Shown here piece after piece: positions 1 to 11,900 of a DNA stretch of 64,000 nt; positions within the stretch are counted from its first letter, which is position 1, and every line of letters begins with the position of its first letter. Origin of the DNA: Symsagittifera roscoffensis. Its lineage: Eukaryota; Xenacoelomorpha; Acoela; Convolutidae. Made by a program: the position numbers and the translations under genes. The stretch is from positions 25,972,007-26,036,006 of the forward strand of contig NC_087070.1 of assembly GCF_963678635.1 (NCBI RefSeq). The letters are read 5' to 3'. The notes below the pieces were generated by a model. The model searched no databases and was not told the origin of the DNA. It saw nothing but the letters and a program-made list of their open reading frames with translations.

Positions 1-3000
1 GACACAAGTAACACGTTAGTAGCCACCAATTCCAGAATGCCATTCACCGCTTTTTTGACAAACCAGTGCATTGTGTTGTGAAGTGCATTTGATCCCCACA
101 TCAAATACATCGAAAGACAATGTCTCTAGCTGTAATAATTGCATCGCACATCTTGCAGTTCCCAGCACATGATACAGCTGCCATATGCTCTGTTTCAGTC
201 ATCAAGCGCGTTGTGCGGTGCGTTTTCACACTCATTTCGAATTTGAAAAAAAAGAAACACTTTTTAATAAGTTTATCACAAGTTAATCTATGGTCCCAGA
301 AAACATTTCACAGGAAACCGGACTGCTCAGAATCAGTTCAAAATTCATTCAGTAGAGAAGAGTACTAGGACTGGGAACCACTAGAAACAATGACCCGAAG
401 CACTGAAAACCGTGTAAAAAAGTACCAAAATAAGCCATACTTGTGTGGACCCAAAAGTTATGAAACTCGCTAATGAGAGAGAAGTATAGAAGAGAAGAGG
501 GAGAGAAATTATCAATTGAAGCTAATGTCAATGCCAACTAGTGACAACTAAAGGAAAAAGTTCGATCTCTAATCTGCAGAAAAAGCTAAATCAACGAATA
601 CGTCATAAAATTGCAATATGGAGAAAAGGTGAAAAATAACAGCATTACAATTAACCCGGCCGATAACAGCAGGGTAATAGACCCGTTTTATAACACACAG
701 CTTCGGCATCCATCGACACAATTTATGCAGGAAAAACAATCGAATGCTGTAATCATCTAAAATGGATTGAGAATCTAGAACCTCGATCTACCAAGCAACT
801 GCTTATTCGAAAAACGACTAAGAAGTCAATTCAAACGAAACGACAAAAACGATTACATAGGCGACCATGCAACCACCCAGGATCAAACAGATGCTCACAT
901 GCGAGCAGCTGAAATTGATCAGAAAACAAGGCGGTAATGCAGAAACTTCCGACCACAAAAACAAACACAAATCAGGATTGAACGCAAGATCGGCCGCAGC
1001 AAAGTATCTGTTTGGTATAAAAAAAGTCATATAAATCAGAAAATATCAAATATCGCAGGATGGATACATTCACTACCGAAAAAAAGGAAAACATCACCTT
1101 GACGATTGTAACAAGACATCCAGTCATTGTTTTTGTCAAAGTAATTCTTGATCGGATAGTCGTAGGAAAGTTTTGCCTCTAATATTGTAAAAAGTCATCC
1201 AATCATTACTTTTATTCGTAAAATGCATGAAATCATACTTCAGCTATCAAAATAATCAAGCAATCAGTTATTTCAATGCACAATGATTCAGCTAGTAATG
1301 GAAGACATGTAATTTATCCGCCAACTTACACCGGGTCTCAACCAACCAGTGATTCAAAAAAATTTCCTACGACCGACAAACCAGACCAGTTTCAAAACTC
1401 ATCTCTACATGACCTGAAAGTTGAACCAATAGCTAAACGAACACAAGGATAGCCAGTTCCAGGTTTTTTTTTCAAATTAGTCATTTTTTTTGTGCATGAC
1501 GAGATAATTTGACCTGACAAAAACCTCACGGTATAATTGGGAAAATAGGCAAAAGTCTTCCAGTTTTTTTTTGAACTTTTGAAATAAATTTTTTCAAAAA
1601 TTAAAACTGATTCTTTTTTTCTGATAATTAAAACTGAATCTCTAATTAAAAAAACTGAAATTTTTTTATTAAAACTGATTTTTTTTTCGGTTCGCATTGC
1701 ACTAGCAAAGAACAAAAACCTGATCATGTCATCGATCATACACTTATAAACCGCAAAGTTTAGAAACTAAATTTCGGCCGCTTCGACACCTTCCAACTAA
1801 CATTTAATTTTCTCACTCCAAAAGAAAGAGATTTTAATTGTTCCGATGAGTTAATGTTGGAAACAAAACTGATCCACACTCAGATTTTTTATCGTTTTCA
1901 AGTTCAGTTATAGTGTTCACTTTCAGGTAACCCACACCACTGCTACAGTTTTATGAACTCAAAGAACCCGTCACCTTATTTTTTGAGTTTCATGTTTTGC
2001 ATAAAAGGTACAAACCTGCATGGCACTCTTCGAAACTACGATCGCATCAGGTAAATGTATATGTTTTGCCTCCTCCTTATTACTTTCCCCACAGAAGAAT
2101 CCCTTCCATGATCATCCCAAACGGTTATATCCAACCAGTAGCTATTCTATTCTAAGAATGAAAACATGCCACGAAACATTTGAATCAAAATTCTAACCAC
2201 TCAAGATCGTCAAGGCACTTGAGCTTCTTTGGCCACTACTACGCACAAGAAACGTGATTAGCATGTTAGCAAAGCTTTTGATGCGATCAGCCACTATTGA
2301 TAATCTTTTGCCCAGTGGACTTTTTCCCGAACCCGACTCCAGGTAATTATGCAATCGTTATATAAAACTAATTATTTCACCTATTTACTAAGCTTTTTCT
2401 AAGGATGTAAATCACCATTTTTTTTAGATTTCCCTATAGCTTTGGAAAAAAAATAGAAATAATATCGATAAATCGTTTCAAATAGTGTTAACCAATTGCA
2501 GTAAAATCTAAATGTTAAACAATTTTGTATCTTAACAGAAAGTTAGTAACTCAAATGCAGTAAAGTTGTCACACGAGGCAACAAACACTAAATGAAAAAA
2601 AAATCAGATATAACCAACCTTTTTGTATTCCCAAGTTTTGTAATTGTCACCAACTTGCCCCTTGAACTCACCCATTTTCAAAAAAACTGTTAAAATCTCT
2701 AAATAGTTTTCTATAACATTTAATGTGAATAAGTGTCTTGCAAGTTTCCCAAACTAACTGATTAGAAAACAACTTTAAACAGCTTTCAAACGTATAAAAC
2801 TTTTCTTTAACCCGGGTGGAGTAACAAATTAAGCTTAAATAGCCAATGCAGTTCACTAACACCACCGCACTATCAACATGTATAGGAAAGAGTCACTTTA
2901 CTCAAACCAGATCCAACTGGAAAAAATATATTTCGAAGCATAAATCAATTTTTATTAGAACCACAGGGAACCTTGAAAAAAATCAAAGTCAACATTAATC

Positions 3001-4900
3001 AAAAACAAACTGTTTTTAAGAAAAAGACACACACGAAAGCAACTAATAAAACACCTGGCACAAAGAAAAAAGGTTACAAACAAGAAAAGACTCACAATCA
3101 AAAAAACACTCTTAAGTAGACTCCAACAGGCCTAACCCACCTGTGAAGGACGTCCTGAGCATGCATCATAGCCGGTCTCACCACCCACGCCATACCATGC
3201 TTAGAACCAACGCACTTATTTTTTCCTAAGAGTGGCTCTAAGGGGAGCAGCTTTTTTAAAATAAACGAACTAACTAAAAAGCGTCTGCGAAAAAGTTTGA
3301 ACCTGGGTTACTAAATTGAAGAGATAAGGTGTAATGATTTAAGAGAGCATAAAACACGAGCAGCAGAACGGAGATACAATTGAAAAACATTCCGACTATG
3401 GAATGACAAATCTATTGGTTTTGCTTGCTGCAGTAACAACTCTAACTGGATATAAAGTATGCTCTGACTGACGGAATTGAGACTCTACAAGACACAAATC
3501 CGTACTTCAATACAATCTTTGATGACGCACAACAATCGTTCAACATCATCACATGTAGTTGATGCGCAGACGCAATCATCATCATACGCAGACGCAATCA
3601 ACTTACACTCTCTATAAAAAGTTTAGAAGACACTGCATCCATCCCTCACAAGAAGAAAATAGAGACATAGAAAATTCCTAAATCCCGGATGGGTTGATTG
3701 TTTTACACTGTGATATTTCGCACTATAAAATATTAATAACTAACCAATTATGATCCAGGACTGAAACTTACCATAAATTGAAAAGCTTAAACCCTTCTCA
3801 GTTTCAGTCAGAGAATGAAAAATAAAGATTGAAATCAATTGCTTTCTTCTCTCTTCTAACCTCTCGAATCCACTATATCTATAGATCTATTAAGACTATG
3901 AAATAATTGATATAAGAGTAAGATTAGGATTGGTTTTAGACTAAGAAGTTGAACGAACCTATCCGGCCGAAAATAGATAGCGTAGCGAACAGACGGTGTA
4001 CCCTTATCCGAAATTACTAAATGAAAAGACCAACCCTGACCTAAACTCATTAGTAAACTAGATAACATATGCAATTTCTAGTTCCTACCTTATCTGGATT
4101 TTTTTGAGTTTCCTCCTTGATCGGAGTTCTGTATGAAAATTAATTTAATATTCGGTTGAACATGAGGGAAACATAGGGCACTTGTCCATCAGCATACGGC
4201 ACTCTTATTTTCAAACAGGATCTTTTTTATTTTTTGAGCAGTTGAGTTGAAAAGATTGAAGGAAACATTAGAGTTAATCTATTTTTACAGCGTCATTTTG
4301 CCAATGAGAACGATATTTTACTACAACAAACTTTTTTTGCTAGTGGAGTTAGACAGAGAATGACTCCTCTAACAATTTCATGATAATAACGTTTAAATTA
4401 ATCTTCATGAGATCATGTGTAACTTAGAAAACTGTCAATGAATACTTTGGCAGAGAAGAAATTGTTCTGAACCCGCATAGTCATATCTGAAAACAAAGCT
4501 GCCAATTACCTTGAGGTCCGTAAATTTACCTTTCCTATCTCGTAGCGATTTGAGGTTCGAAACTAGCTGTCTGAGTCTCCCTTCCTAATATTTTTTCTGA
4601 TATTAGAGTTGTTTTGGGTTGTTGTTAAAAATAGCATACGGAAAAATTCTCTGCTTCTGCTGTTTCTGCTTTGCTGCTGCTGATGTTTTACAGCATGAAA
4701 TCATGAAAACAAAGAATGACAAGTTTGTGATTTGTGATTTTATCTTTCTTAATTTGACCTCTTGTTCTTAATTATAGATACCGGTTAGTTTGTGTCTATT
4801 CGAAAATTATCGGACGTCACGGAAATTTTCTATTTCTAATTACAAAAGAGTAATTTCTATTTCTAATTAGAAGTTTTATTTTAATACTTTTCATTTCATT
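1..4900. other. AT-rich non-coding stretch, no gene recognised
   Basis: I see no convincing exon, RNA gene or protein family here; short open frames are scattered with no family motifs. Visible structure: T/A-rich runs at 1465-1690, a 13-bp direct repeat (GCAGACGCAATCA) at 3566-3578 and 3588-3600, and a 10-bp near-perfect inverted pair CACTCTTAAG (3107) / CCTAAGAGTG (3225) around a slightly GC-richer ~110-bp segment. Confidence 0.5.
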
Positions 4901-4943
4901 CCTTTAACATTCGATTAGTTAGTCTTTAGTTTACCAGTGGTAT

Positions 4944-5198
4944 TTGAACACTTGTTTTTGTGGCGCAGTCAACTGCTGCGAACCTGCGGGGACTCGCCAC
5001 CTTTTTGCCAAACCACACGGTACAACTCCTCACCCATTGGACCAATTGGATCGACCAAATCACCTGGCAATTATCGACAAAGAGAGCATTGACATCGATA
5101 ATTTGAAAGATCCAGTGGAGTCGCAGACTGATAACCCATTTCTAAACGACGCTCGACAACGATTTAAAGACGAAAAAATTTGTCAATATCGGAACTAG
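4944..5198 (+). pseudogene. Possible gag/5' region remnant of the LTR element
   Basis: An 84-codon open frame starts just before the candidate primer-binding site and ends upstream of the reverse transcriptase zone. It is rich in Asp, Asn and Pro and has no zinc knuckle. I do not recognise a domain. Its position at the 5' end of the retroelement is the only reason to suggest a gag relic. Confidence 0.25.
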
Positions 5199-5819
5199 TG
5201 ACGATGCATTTGCAAATAAGAATACTCCTGTGGATTTCGCTAGTCCGGTCAGTTTTTTGAAACAGAATGTCCTTCACGAGTTAAGAATAAGGAACCCACT
5301 ATTGAAGATTCTTTCCGTCGACAAGAAAACTATAATTGGTTAGATTAGCGTAAAAGTACAATCCAATGGATGGATTTTAAAGAAAACCCCTCTTTTATAC
5401 GTCAGGACAAGGAAAAACATTCTAGGGAATGACAGTCTACCAAACATTTGAATAGCGATCTCTCAAAAACAAGGGGCCCCTATCCAGTCAACAACGTTTC
5501 CTTTCCAGATAATTCAAAGTCAAACATTTACTCGAACAGAACTTTAAACCTGTTCAAACAATTCAATTTTCTTTAGCAGAATAGGGAGAAGACCCAGAAA
5601 ACCCTATCGGATATAGCAGAAAACCCCATCAGAAAAGAAGACCACACCTTTTGATTCACCTTTTAAGCCAGTTCAACTCAAAAGTAGGAGAGTTATCATC
5701 CATTTACTAGAGAGCGTATAAACTGAATTCAAAAGAATCGAGAAAGAAGGACAAATCGTCAATTTAGATAAATGTGACGAAGACTGTTTTATAAGTCTTA
5801 TAGCGATCACCAGGAAGAA

Positions 5820-6060
5820 AGACTCTGTGATAAAATTAGCTCATGACTCTAAATTTGTAAGCGATCAAGTATTTAGGATTAAATACCAATTGCCGAATGT
5901 TCACGAATTTGTCGATAACATCGTTTTACAGCTCTCAAAGAAATAGCAGGCGAAGTTGGATTTAGTATTCTTGATCTAAGAAACGCCTACAATCAACTAA
6001 ATCTATGCGATTATACGAGCCAGCAAGGTAGTTTCAGTTCATTGGGTGGTGAAACCACTG
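5820..6060 (+). pseudogene. Reverse transcriptase remnant (Ty3/gypsy)
   Basis: A conceptual frame reads a KYQLPNVHEFVDNI-like stretch (about 5880-5925), and after a frameshift LDLRNAYNQL at 5970-5999. The latter matches the reverse transcriptase block in which Leu-Asp-Leu is followed by a tyrosine and Gln; the Asp is the first catalytic carboxylate of the family. The region with the second and third catalytic Asp residues (the YxDD box) is missing, because the sequence jumps into RNase H-like text by about 6090. This is a dead, internally deleted copy. Confidence 0.65.
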
Positions 6061-6089
6061 AACTTATCGTTTTGTAACTGGTTTTCACG

Positions 6090-6290
6090 AGTTCATGAAT
6101 TTAAAATCGTATCTGACCATATAGCCCTATTTTCCGCGCTAAATGCTATTCAATGTAAAAAAAACTATGCAATGTAGATTGAGACATTTGGGAAACAGAT
6201 TATTGCCGATGAATTTCAAAATTAAACATATCACAGGAAAAGAAATGGGATTTACTGACTAACTATCAAGATTTCCCTCCGGCAAAACCC
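6090..6290 (+). pseudogene. RNase H domain remnant (Ty3/gypsy)
   Basis: The frame reads KIVSDHIALFSAL near 6105-6145, matching the RNase H block in which an Asp-His pair (usually TDH or SDH) precedes a leucine-rich stretch. About 100 bases later the text resembles the family's usual segment before LSR, reading close to LTIKISL after a stop. Stops and frameshifts break it throughout. Confidence 0.55.
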
Positions 6291-6959
6291 CCTTAGCCTC
6301 CCATTACGACAAAAAGTTGGCGGTTGCAACAATCAACCAGATAACAGACAATTTAGTAGTAAAATTCGTTGCAAGAAGAAGAGTTGTATATGGAACGATT
6401 TTTTGATAAGTAACCCAGTGGTTGAACACAGTCTAAATAGTATAAGTATCTAAACAATATAATCCCAACGGTCGGAAGGAATGAAAAACTCTTGCACATC
6501 TAACGGTCGTTCTTTGCGATTCCTCTAAATTACTTAACAGACACAATTTCTTTTTGGAGTTCCAGCCACTTGCATTCAGAGCCTTGTACAAGCAGTTGCA
6601 TTTCCCTAGATATTTCAATTTTTATCAAGTTCTCTTACAATATAAATGCCACTTTTCCTTAGTTTTGTTCCAATCTTATCACTTACACTACCGATTTGAA
6701 ACACGAAGAAAAGTTTAGTCAGTTTCATTTCAGTCATCTACTAATTCTGAAAAAGTGTCAGTTATTCCAGAAAACCAAGGTAGTTCTTAAGAGTTTGAAA
6801 AACGACTTAATGTCTCAAGTCCACTTGATTTTACCTAACAAACTGAAGAGAGACTTGAAAAAACCATCATTTGCATTAGAATTTACGGAACACTGTTCCA
6901 ACAGTCTTATTCATTTGTTGAGATAGGAGGTCAAAATTTAGTTGGAAGTCAGAGCAGAG

Positions 6960-7870
6960 GTGGAAACTGCAAACATTTGACAAGTTTGGTGCGTACTTGA
7001 AGGCTTTCCAACGGGACATATACATTGAAGTCGGACTTCTAATCAATTACAACAAACTGATTGACCCAGCAGCGCTCAGATCGCCTTTCATGAGCATCTT
7101 CCACAACTCACGCCCTAGACAATTAGGCGTGAAAGCTTTGGTCGAAAAAATCTTGTGGCCCTGTTTTATCATCATGTTTAAACTGCTCGCAATGCATTAA
7201 AATCGGCAGAAACTTAAAAGTCATTTATAGAAAAACCAACTCGCGAAAATATCCCGAATTGAAAGAGCCTAATGAAGAAATAAACCTGGACTTCGCTGGT
7301 TCATTGGATAAGACTGGAGCACATCGAAATAAATATTATTATGCATCAATAGATATACAAAATTTCCCTCAGCGAAAAATGTAAATAACACGTCGACACT
7401 AACTACACTTTCTTGATTAACTGATTACTAAAATCTTCACCGATACTTGAAATCGATTAGAGTAGACCGCGGGTAACGTTTAAAATCAGACGATTTTGAA
7501 ATTTTTACGAAAAAAAAATAAATTTAACCCAGTTTTGTGTACAGTGGGCGGTCATAGATCCAACAGAGTCGTAGAACGTTTGATTTACACAGTAAAAATG
7601 AAACTTTTGGAAAATTCCTTCAACGAACCTGAACCAACTTTAAGTTCTGCGATAAATAAAATCATCTGGAATCTTCAAACAATGAAACAACCATCCATTG
7701 AAGGCACGCCTTTCAATAAACATTAAATAGTTCCCTAATACATTTTGGAAAAGCCGCGGCTCACACGCAATTGATTTATATAGAGGGAAGTTGATCATGT
7801 CGATTGCAAGAGCCCAAAACTGCGGTGAAAATGACGATACAGTAGACGGATAGATACAGCAGTCAAAACC
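6960..7870 (+). pseudogene. Retroviral-type integrase remnant (Ty3/gypsy)
   Basis: Parts of an integrase can be followed in order. An open frame at 6997-7200 contains the basic approach to a HHCC zinc finger, and a CSQC pair lies at 7184-7195 in a shifted frame. INLDFAGS carries the first DDE aspartate (codon 7289-7291). A VGGHRSNRVVERL stretch around 7538-7580 holds the catalytic glutamate (7574-7576) in the family's typical G-x-x-E-R context. The second catalytic Asp region (about 7380-7480) is scrambled. At least four frameshifts or stops are present, so no active protein is possible. Confidence 0.65.
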
Positions 7871-8360
7871 AGACAAGAAAAGTTATGAAAGTGACCCAAC
7901 GGAGAAAGCAAACCCGTGAAATCAAGGGCCCCGCTGTCGAACCCCTTCGCCCAAGGAGCTAACTGGCTTAGGAAGTCGGTTAATCGAAAAAGGCCATCCT
8001 TATATTAAACCACTTAGTGGGAAAATTGTAGCTGACTCTAAACACACGATAACCTTAGATAACAGTCACCTTCTCAGAAAATCCGATCTTGCCTTAGAGA
8101 GAAAATTTCAGTGGCTCCGAAAAAGATCTCGTTAGCAAAGCTAATAATTTAGTTAAAACTGATGATTTAGCAGGAAAAAGAACGAGAAATTCTCCTTATA
8201 TCAGACTGGATTCGAGCATCTCTGGACCGTCTCCATCTAGAAGACCCATGGTCTCCGCCTCATTGAAGAGGCGAAAAACTATTGCCACAACGTCCAAAGA
8301 CTTCCTTTGTCTTACTTCTGAATCGGCGTCGACTTTAGACTAATACTATTGGGACAACGT

Positions 8361-10223
8361 TTTGAATGATTATTTGGGCACGGCTTCCGGTGTTAAGTCA
8401 GATTCTCAACCTTTCATTTGTGAAAGTACTTTATATTCATCGAGACCCCAAAACACTGACGACCATGCATCCACTGAAACCGGCACCAGCCTCTGCGCAT
8501 GGCTGAGGCCCGGTCCGGTTGCTGGTCCTAAAAATGTGGCGCAACCCGGTTCCTCATCTGGTCGTCTGTACTCTTCGATCCGGGCTGTTGCGTTTTTTAT
8601 TTCTCGAAGTGAAAATAACTATAAAGTAGTGTCTCATTCAGAAAGAAAAAAGTTTGTTTTTTTAATGAAATTTTACGGAACCAAACACAAGTTTCTCTAA
8701 TTTCATAATTTTTGTTTTTTTTTTTCGTTTTTTCTTCTCTTAATAAGTTACAATGTATTTTTTTAAAACTATAACCTTATTGTACTGGTTATTTAAAATT
8801 TCTTACAATCTAATTTTGAAACAACATTTTTTCGGAACCAGTTTTTGTCATTTTCATATCTTCAGAGGTTTGATTTTTTCCTTGTTTTTTTTCTTAACTT
8901 CCCCCTCATAGGGAAACTCATCAGAAACCTTCAACTTTTTGCCGAAAAAAGAGTCAAAAGATTTTAAAAACTTTTAATCATCGCAAATTCCCAGAATTTG
9001 AGATCTTCCAAAAATCATCGTCTTTTGATAGGCTCCAAAAGACTGGCTGCTTATCGTTTTGATGTATTTTTCCAAGGCAGGACGAAACAACCAACCGCAT
9101 ACCTGGCGGCAAACATTCTTTTGATATCCAGTAAAATAGTATGAAATAGGTATTCGATTCAATCCAAGGAATCTGACCCTAAAAATAAACAACATAATGA
9201 ATATTTTAAAAGTTGGAAAAGTGAAAACATTTTTAGTCCTAATGAAAAACAATCAGTCGATATCAGACGCTAAAGTTTGTGGCATTTTTAGGTATAAGTG
9301 TTTCCCCATTGTGACTTGTGAACAAATTAAAATTTAGAAGAGAGTTCATTTTGTTTACTCCTAATTTTGAAAAAACAACTAAGACATTATTAAAATGTGA
9401 ATCATGAAGAACTAGATTTTTTTTTGATTTCAGAAATGTGTTTTAGCTCAACGGTAAAGTACGGACGCTTGGAAATGTAAGTATTGGTAGTTTTGGCAAA
9501 TAAGACCACTTAATATGCCTAACAACTGTTTGGAAATCACTTAAGGTTTACGTGACATTGCGTTAAAACTTTTATTTTTAATCTTAGTTTACCATACGAC
9601 CTAATTGATATCAGGATAGAAAACAACACTGAAAGCCTCATTTTCGAAGTTTTTAATTGGAATGAGACCCCATTAATTCCAAAGTTTTTTCCATAGCACT
9701 TAACTACATATAAATTTCACAACTATTCGTTATCGTACCGTCGTCTCTTAAATCTAAGTTTCTATTAAGAAATTGAACTTTACACTATATTTCGTTGAAC
9801 ATTTGGCGGTATACTTCAAAGGTTGAGAAGTCAAACTCGCTTCCAAAATCAGCTGAAATTTTTCATTTTCAGGGAGAGACCACTTCACGGAATTAATAGA
9901 AAATTTTATTGTAGATTTGTTTTGATATACATCTGACCAGCCGCAAATAAATGTAAACTTTGTGCCATTTGTCGAGAGTCAAATAAACTCACAGGATGCG
10001 GCTCATTGTCCGCTCATTGCCTCTTCCAATTTAGAATATTTACTAAAAACATGATCCAACCTGTGCTCAGTTTTATTCTCCGAATTAAAAGAAAAATATA
10101 TCTAAAAATAGAAATTTACTGCTCCTATTTCCAGATAGTTTCCTTTCCATTTCATTTTTATATTCGCCCCTCAAAATTTAATAACGCACATTTCTTTTAG
10201 TTTTTTCTATTTTTTTAAATTAC
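8361..10223. other. Unassigned stretch between retroelement and fucosyltransferase gene
   Basis: The first part (8362-8700) has a 112-codon open frame on the + strand, noticeably GC-richer up to 8590, that lies where the 3' end of the retroelement would be; I recognise no domain in it. From 8700 the sequence is T-rich. A minus-strand stretch at 9103-9178 is bounded by a good acceptor and donor but matches nothing I know. No promoter can be pinpointed. Confidence 0.35.
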
Positions 10224-10225
10224 AG
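10205..10225 (+). promoter_or_regulatory. 3' splice acceptor just upstream of the fucosyltransferase start codon
   Basis: A polypyrimidine run followed by AAATTACAG ends at 10225, only 26 nt before the ATG at 10252. It would serve either as the 3' end of a 5'UTR intron or as a spliced-leader acceptor. The sequence alone cannot separate these. Confidence 0.45.
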
Positions 10226-10251
10226 CCAACAAGTTTATTCCTATCTCAAGA

Positions 10252-10348
10252 ATGAAAACCAAGACTCGATATTTGGCTCTCATCCTTCTTGCCTCAGTGC
10301 TCCTGATGATTTTACAATTTGTGTCATTTTTTCAATTAGAAACAATTG
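10252..10348 (+). CDS. Fucosyltransferase exon 1: cytoplasmic tail and membrane anchor
   Basis: This exon encodes 32 full codons plus one base. It has a short basic start (MKTKTR) and then a hydrophobic run of about 20 residues (7-27) with no charges, which is the expected type II signal anchor of a Golgi glycosyltransferase. It ends at a consensus donor (G|GTGAGT). Joining it in phase to exon 2 (10819) and exon 3 (18802) gives one uninterrupted 421-residue protein, which is why I chose this start. Before splicing is considered, nothing else upstream of exon 3 supplies the anchor that the family needs. Confidence 0.75.
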
Positions 10349-10818
10349 GTGAGTATAAACCACGTCCTTCAGTTTTTAATAAATGCTTCTAACAGATAAC
10401 CATATATCGGTCATTTCGACTCGTTTCCACTCTCATATTTTGCAATTTCATAGTTGTTTTTAGTGTTCTTATGGCTTAATGCGTGATGTTAAAATGTAAG
10501 GTATGAAGAGCAAATCATTTCATTGCAATTTCATTGCAATCGAATCTGACAATATTATTATAGTTTTTCGTACTTGAAAATCAAATGTGGGGGAAAGCAG
10601 AAAGAGCCATCATTTCTACTAATCAATTTGAAAAAAAAAAATTAAAAGATGCCGATGCTTTTTTGTCTTTCAGGCTCTCTGGCAAACAACAACAACAACA
10701 GCAAAACAATTTAAAAGTTTTATTTTACTGCTAAAAACCAGAAAATAGTTTAGCTTTTAATTGAGTTTTCAAGCACAAAACTTTTCAAAATTCTAAATCA
10801 AGTACATTTTCTAAACAG

Positions 10819-10870
10819 GTCAAGATGATCAGATCACGTCCTGGGGATTGGAACGAACTCGGGCAAGAAG
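10819..10870 (+). CDS. Fucosyltransferase exon 2: stem
   Basis: A 52-bp exon lies between acceptor TTTTCTAAACAG and donor AAG|GTAAGC. It encodes residues 33-50, a hydrophilic stretch (reading QDDQITSWGLERTRA) consistent with the start of the flexible stem between the membrane anchor and the catalytic domain. Phase is preserved at both ends (phase 1 in, phase 2 out). Confidence 0.65.
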
Positions 10871-10941
10871 GTAAGCGTATGAAACATGCACACACTTTCT
10901 TCAGATTCGCAAACTTCACACAAATAATACAACACGTGAGT

Positions 10942-11289
10942 CACCGGCGGATTTAGGCGAAACCCCCCCCCCCCCCCCCCCCCCCCCTCAGGGATCCTTT
11001 TTCCTTTCCCCCCACCTCACACAATCATCAGTTTTTATGGTCTAAGGAGTGGTTTTACAAGGTTGATAACGAATATCAAATATGTTTGCCATAGCCTAAT
11101 TAGTCTGCATGTCAATTTTCACGACAATCGGAGAATGTGAACAGTAATTTGAATAATAAAAATTTGCAGGTGGGGGAAAGGAAAAAGAATTCCTTTTTTA
11201 GTGTTTTTTTTTAATTTGCCTGCGCCGCAGAAATCTTGTTCAAATTGGGAGATCACTATTGATTCATAGTGATTCTAGATCCACCCCTG
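10942..11289. mobile_element. MITE copy 1 (hAT-type, non-autonomous)
   Basis: Ends read CACCGGCGGATTTAG and CTAGATCCACCCCTG, imperfect terminal inverted repeats of the CAGGGGCGGATTTAG type seen in copies 2 and 3. The flanks ACGTGAGT / ATGTGAGA agree at 6 of 8 positions, as expected for an old 8-bp hAT target duplication. A run of about 25 C lies at 10963-10987. No transposase is encoded. Confidence 0.7.
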
Positions 11290-11546
11290 ATGTGAGACCG
11301 AAAACGAAAAAAAAACAAAGGGGGGTTTTCCAGTTAGTGAGTATTTAGTAGCGATACTCTTTTGGCTCTTTTTCCTTTTTTGGAATAATTTGATTTTCCG
11401 TCTCGCCATTGTTTTAAAAATTTTAGCCTGTAATAATGGTTTATTTCTGTAACAACATGCTGCTCTGGATCTATGCAATTTTGGTTTTCATAAGACTGAT
11501 TTGGTTTTACTTATTGACTCTAGTGATATTGCTCCGACCCTTGAAA

Positions 11547-11900
11547 ATGGGGAGGAACTTTGTATTCGGGTGTTTTGTATTTTTCTTTTTTTTTGTTTTC
11601 CACGCAAAGTCAGGTACCACAAATAATGACGAAAATGATGCGTTTTCATATTGAAGCGTTTTTTCATATTGAAGCGTTTTTTGGTCGTAATTTGAATGCC
11701 ATTTTGAATTTTTTTCTCAGTGTTGCGAAAAACCGGTTTTTGATTTTGATCTAGTTTCATACTAATAAGCGAGCGTGCAGGCTTACAATAGCTTATTTAT
11801 GCTTACTTTAAGCCGTGAAAATTTAGTTTTTCTCGAGTAAAGTTCGTTTTTGGAGCTTCTTCATAGCGCAATTTTGGGAATCAGAAGCATCACAAAAATT
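11547..11900 (+). repeat. Intronic duplication, first copy
   Basis: The segment resembles 13753-14110. Both share a GGAAGAACTTTGTATTCGG-type start, the TTTTCCACGCAAA stretch, and a GTTTTTGGAG...TTGGGAATCA end. Weaker matches upstream (near 10440-10520 against 13200-13260, and 10600 against 13370) suggest the duplicated unit originally included the exon 2 region. The copies are strongly diverged. Confidence 0.5.

Larger units (their letters stand above)
4944..8360 (+). mobile_element. Decayed Ty3/gypsy-like LTR retrotransposon
   Basis: Remnants of reverse transcriptase, RNase H, and integrase zinc-finger and core regions occur in the normal Ty3/gypsy order on the + strand, separated by many stops and frameshifts. 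A TGGCGCAG stretch near 4961 resembles a primer-binding site following a 5' LTR. I could not find a matching LTR pair flanking the body, so the element is either terminally truncated or its LTRs have diverged beyond recognition by eye. Domain order (RNase H before integrase) supports Ty3/gypsy over Ty1/copia. There is no intact open frame longer than about 85 codons. The GC-richer codons inside 4944-5200 contrast with the AT-rich surroundings. Confidence 0.7.

Noticed and set aside
1465..1690. Possible shared repeat between 1465-1560 and 21455-21580
   Set aside because: Similarity is dominated by T runs and short AAAAACTT-type words; not convincing by eye.
3183..3215. Short similarity to the start of 5S rRNA (GCCATACCATGCTTAGAAC)
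   Set aside because: Only about 20 nt resemble it and the internal control region and the rest of 5S rRNA are absent.
9103..9178. Minus-strand 76-bp candidate exon with acceptor TTTTTAG and donor CAG|GTATGC
   Set aside because: No neighbouring exons or family similarity; splice-like signals are frequent in AT-rich DNA.
9430..9490. tRNA-like A box (TAGCTCAACGG)
   Set aside because: No B box or cloverleaf can be formed downstream; single-motif chance match.
10691..10712. CAA microsatellite
   Set aside because: Short simple repeat in an intron with nothing unusual about it.
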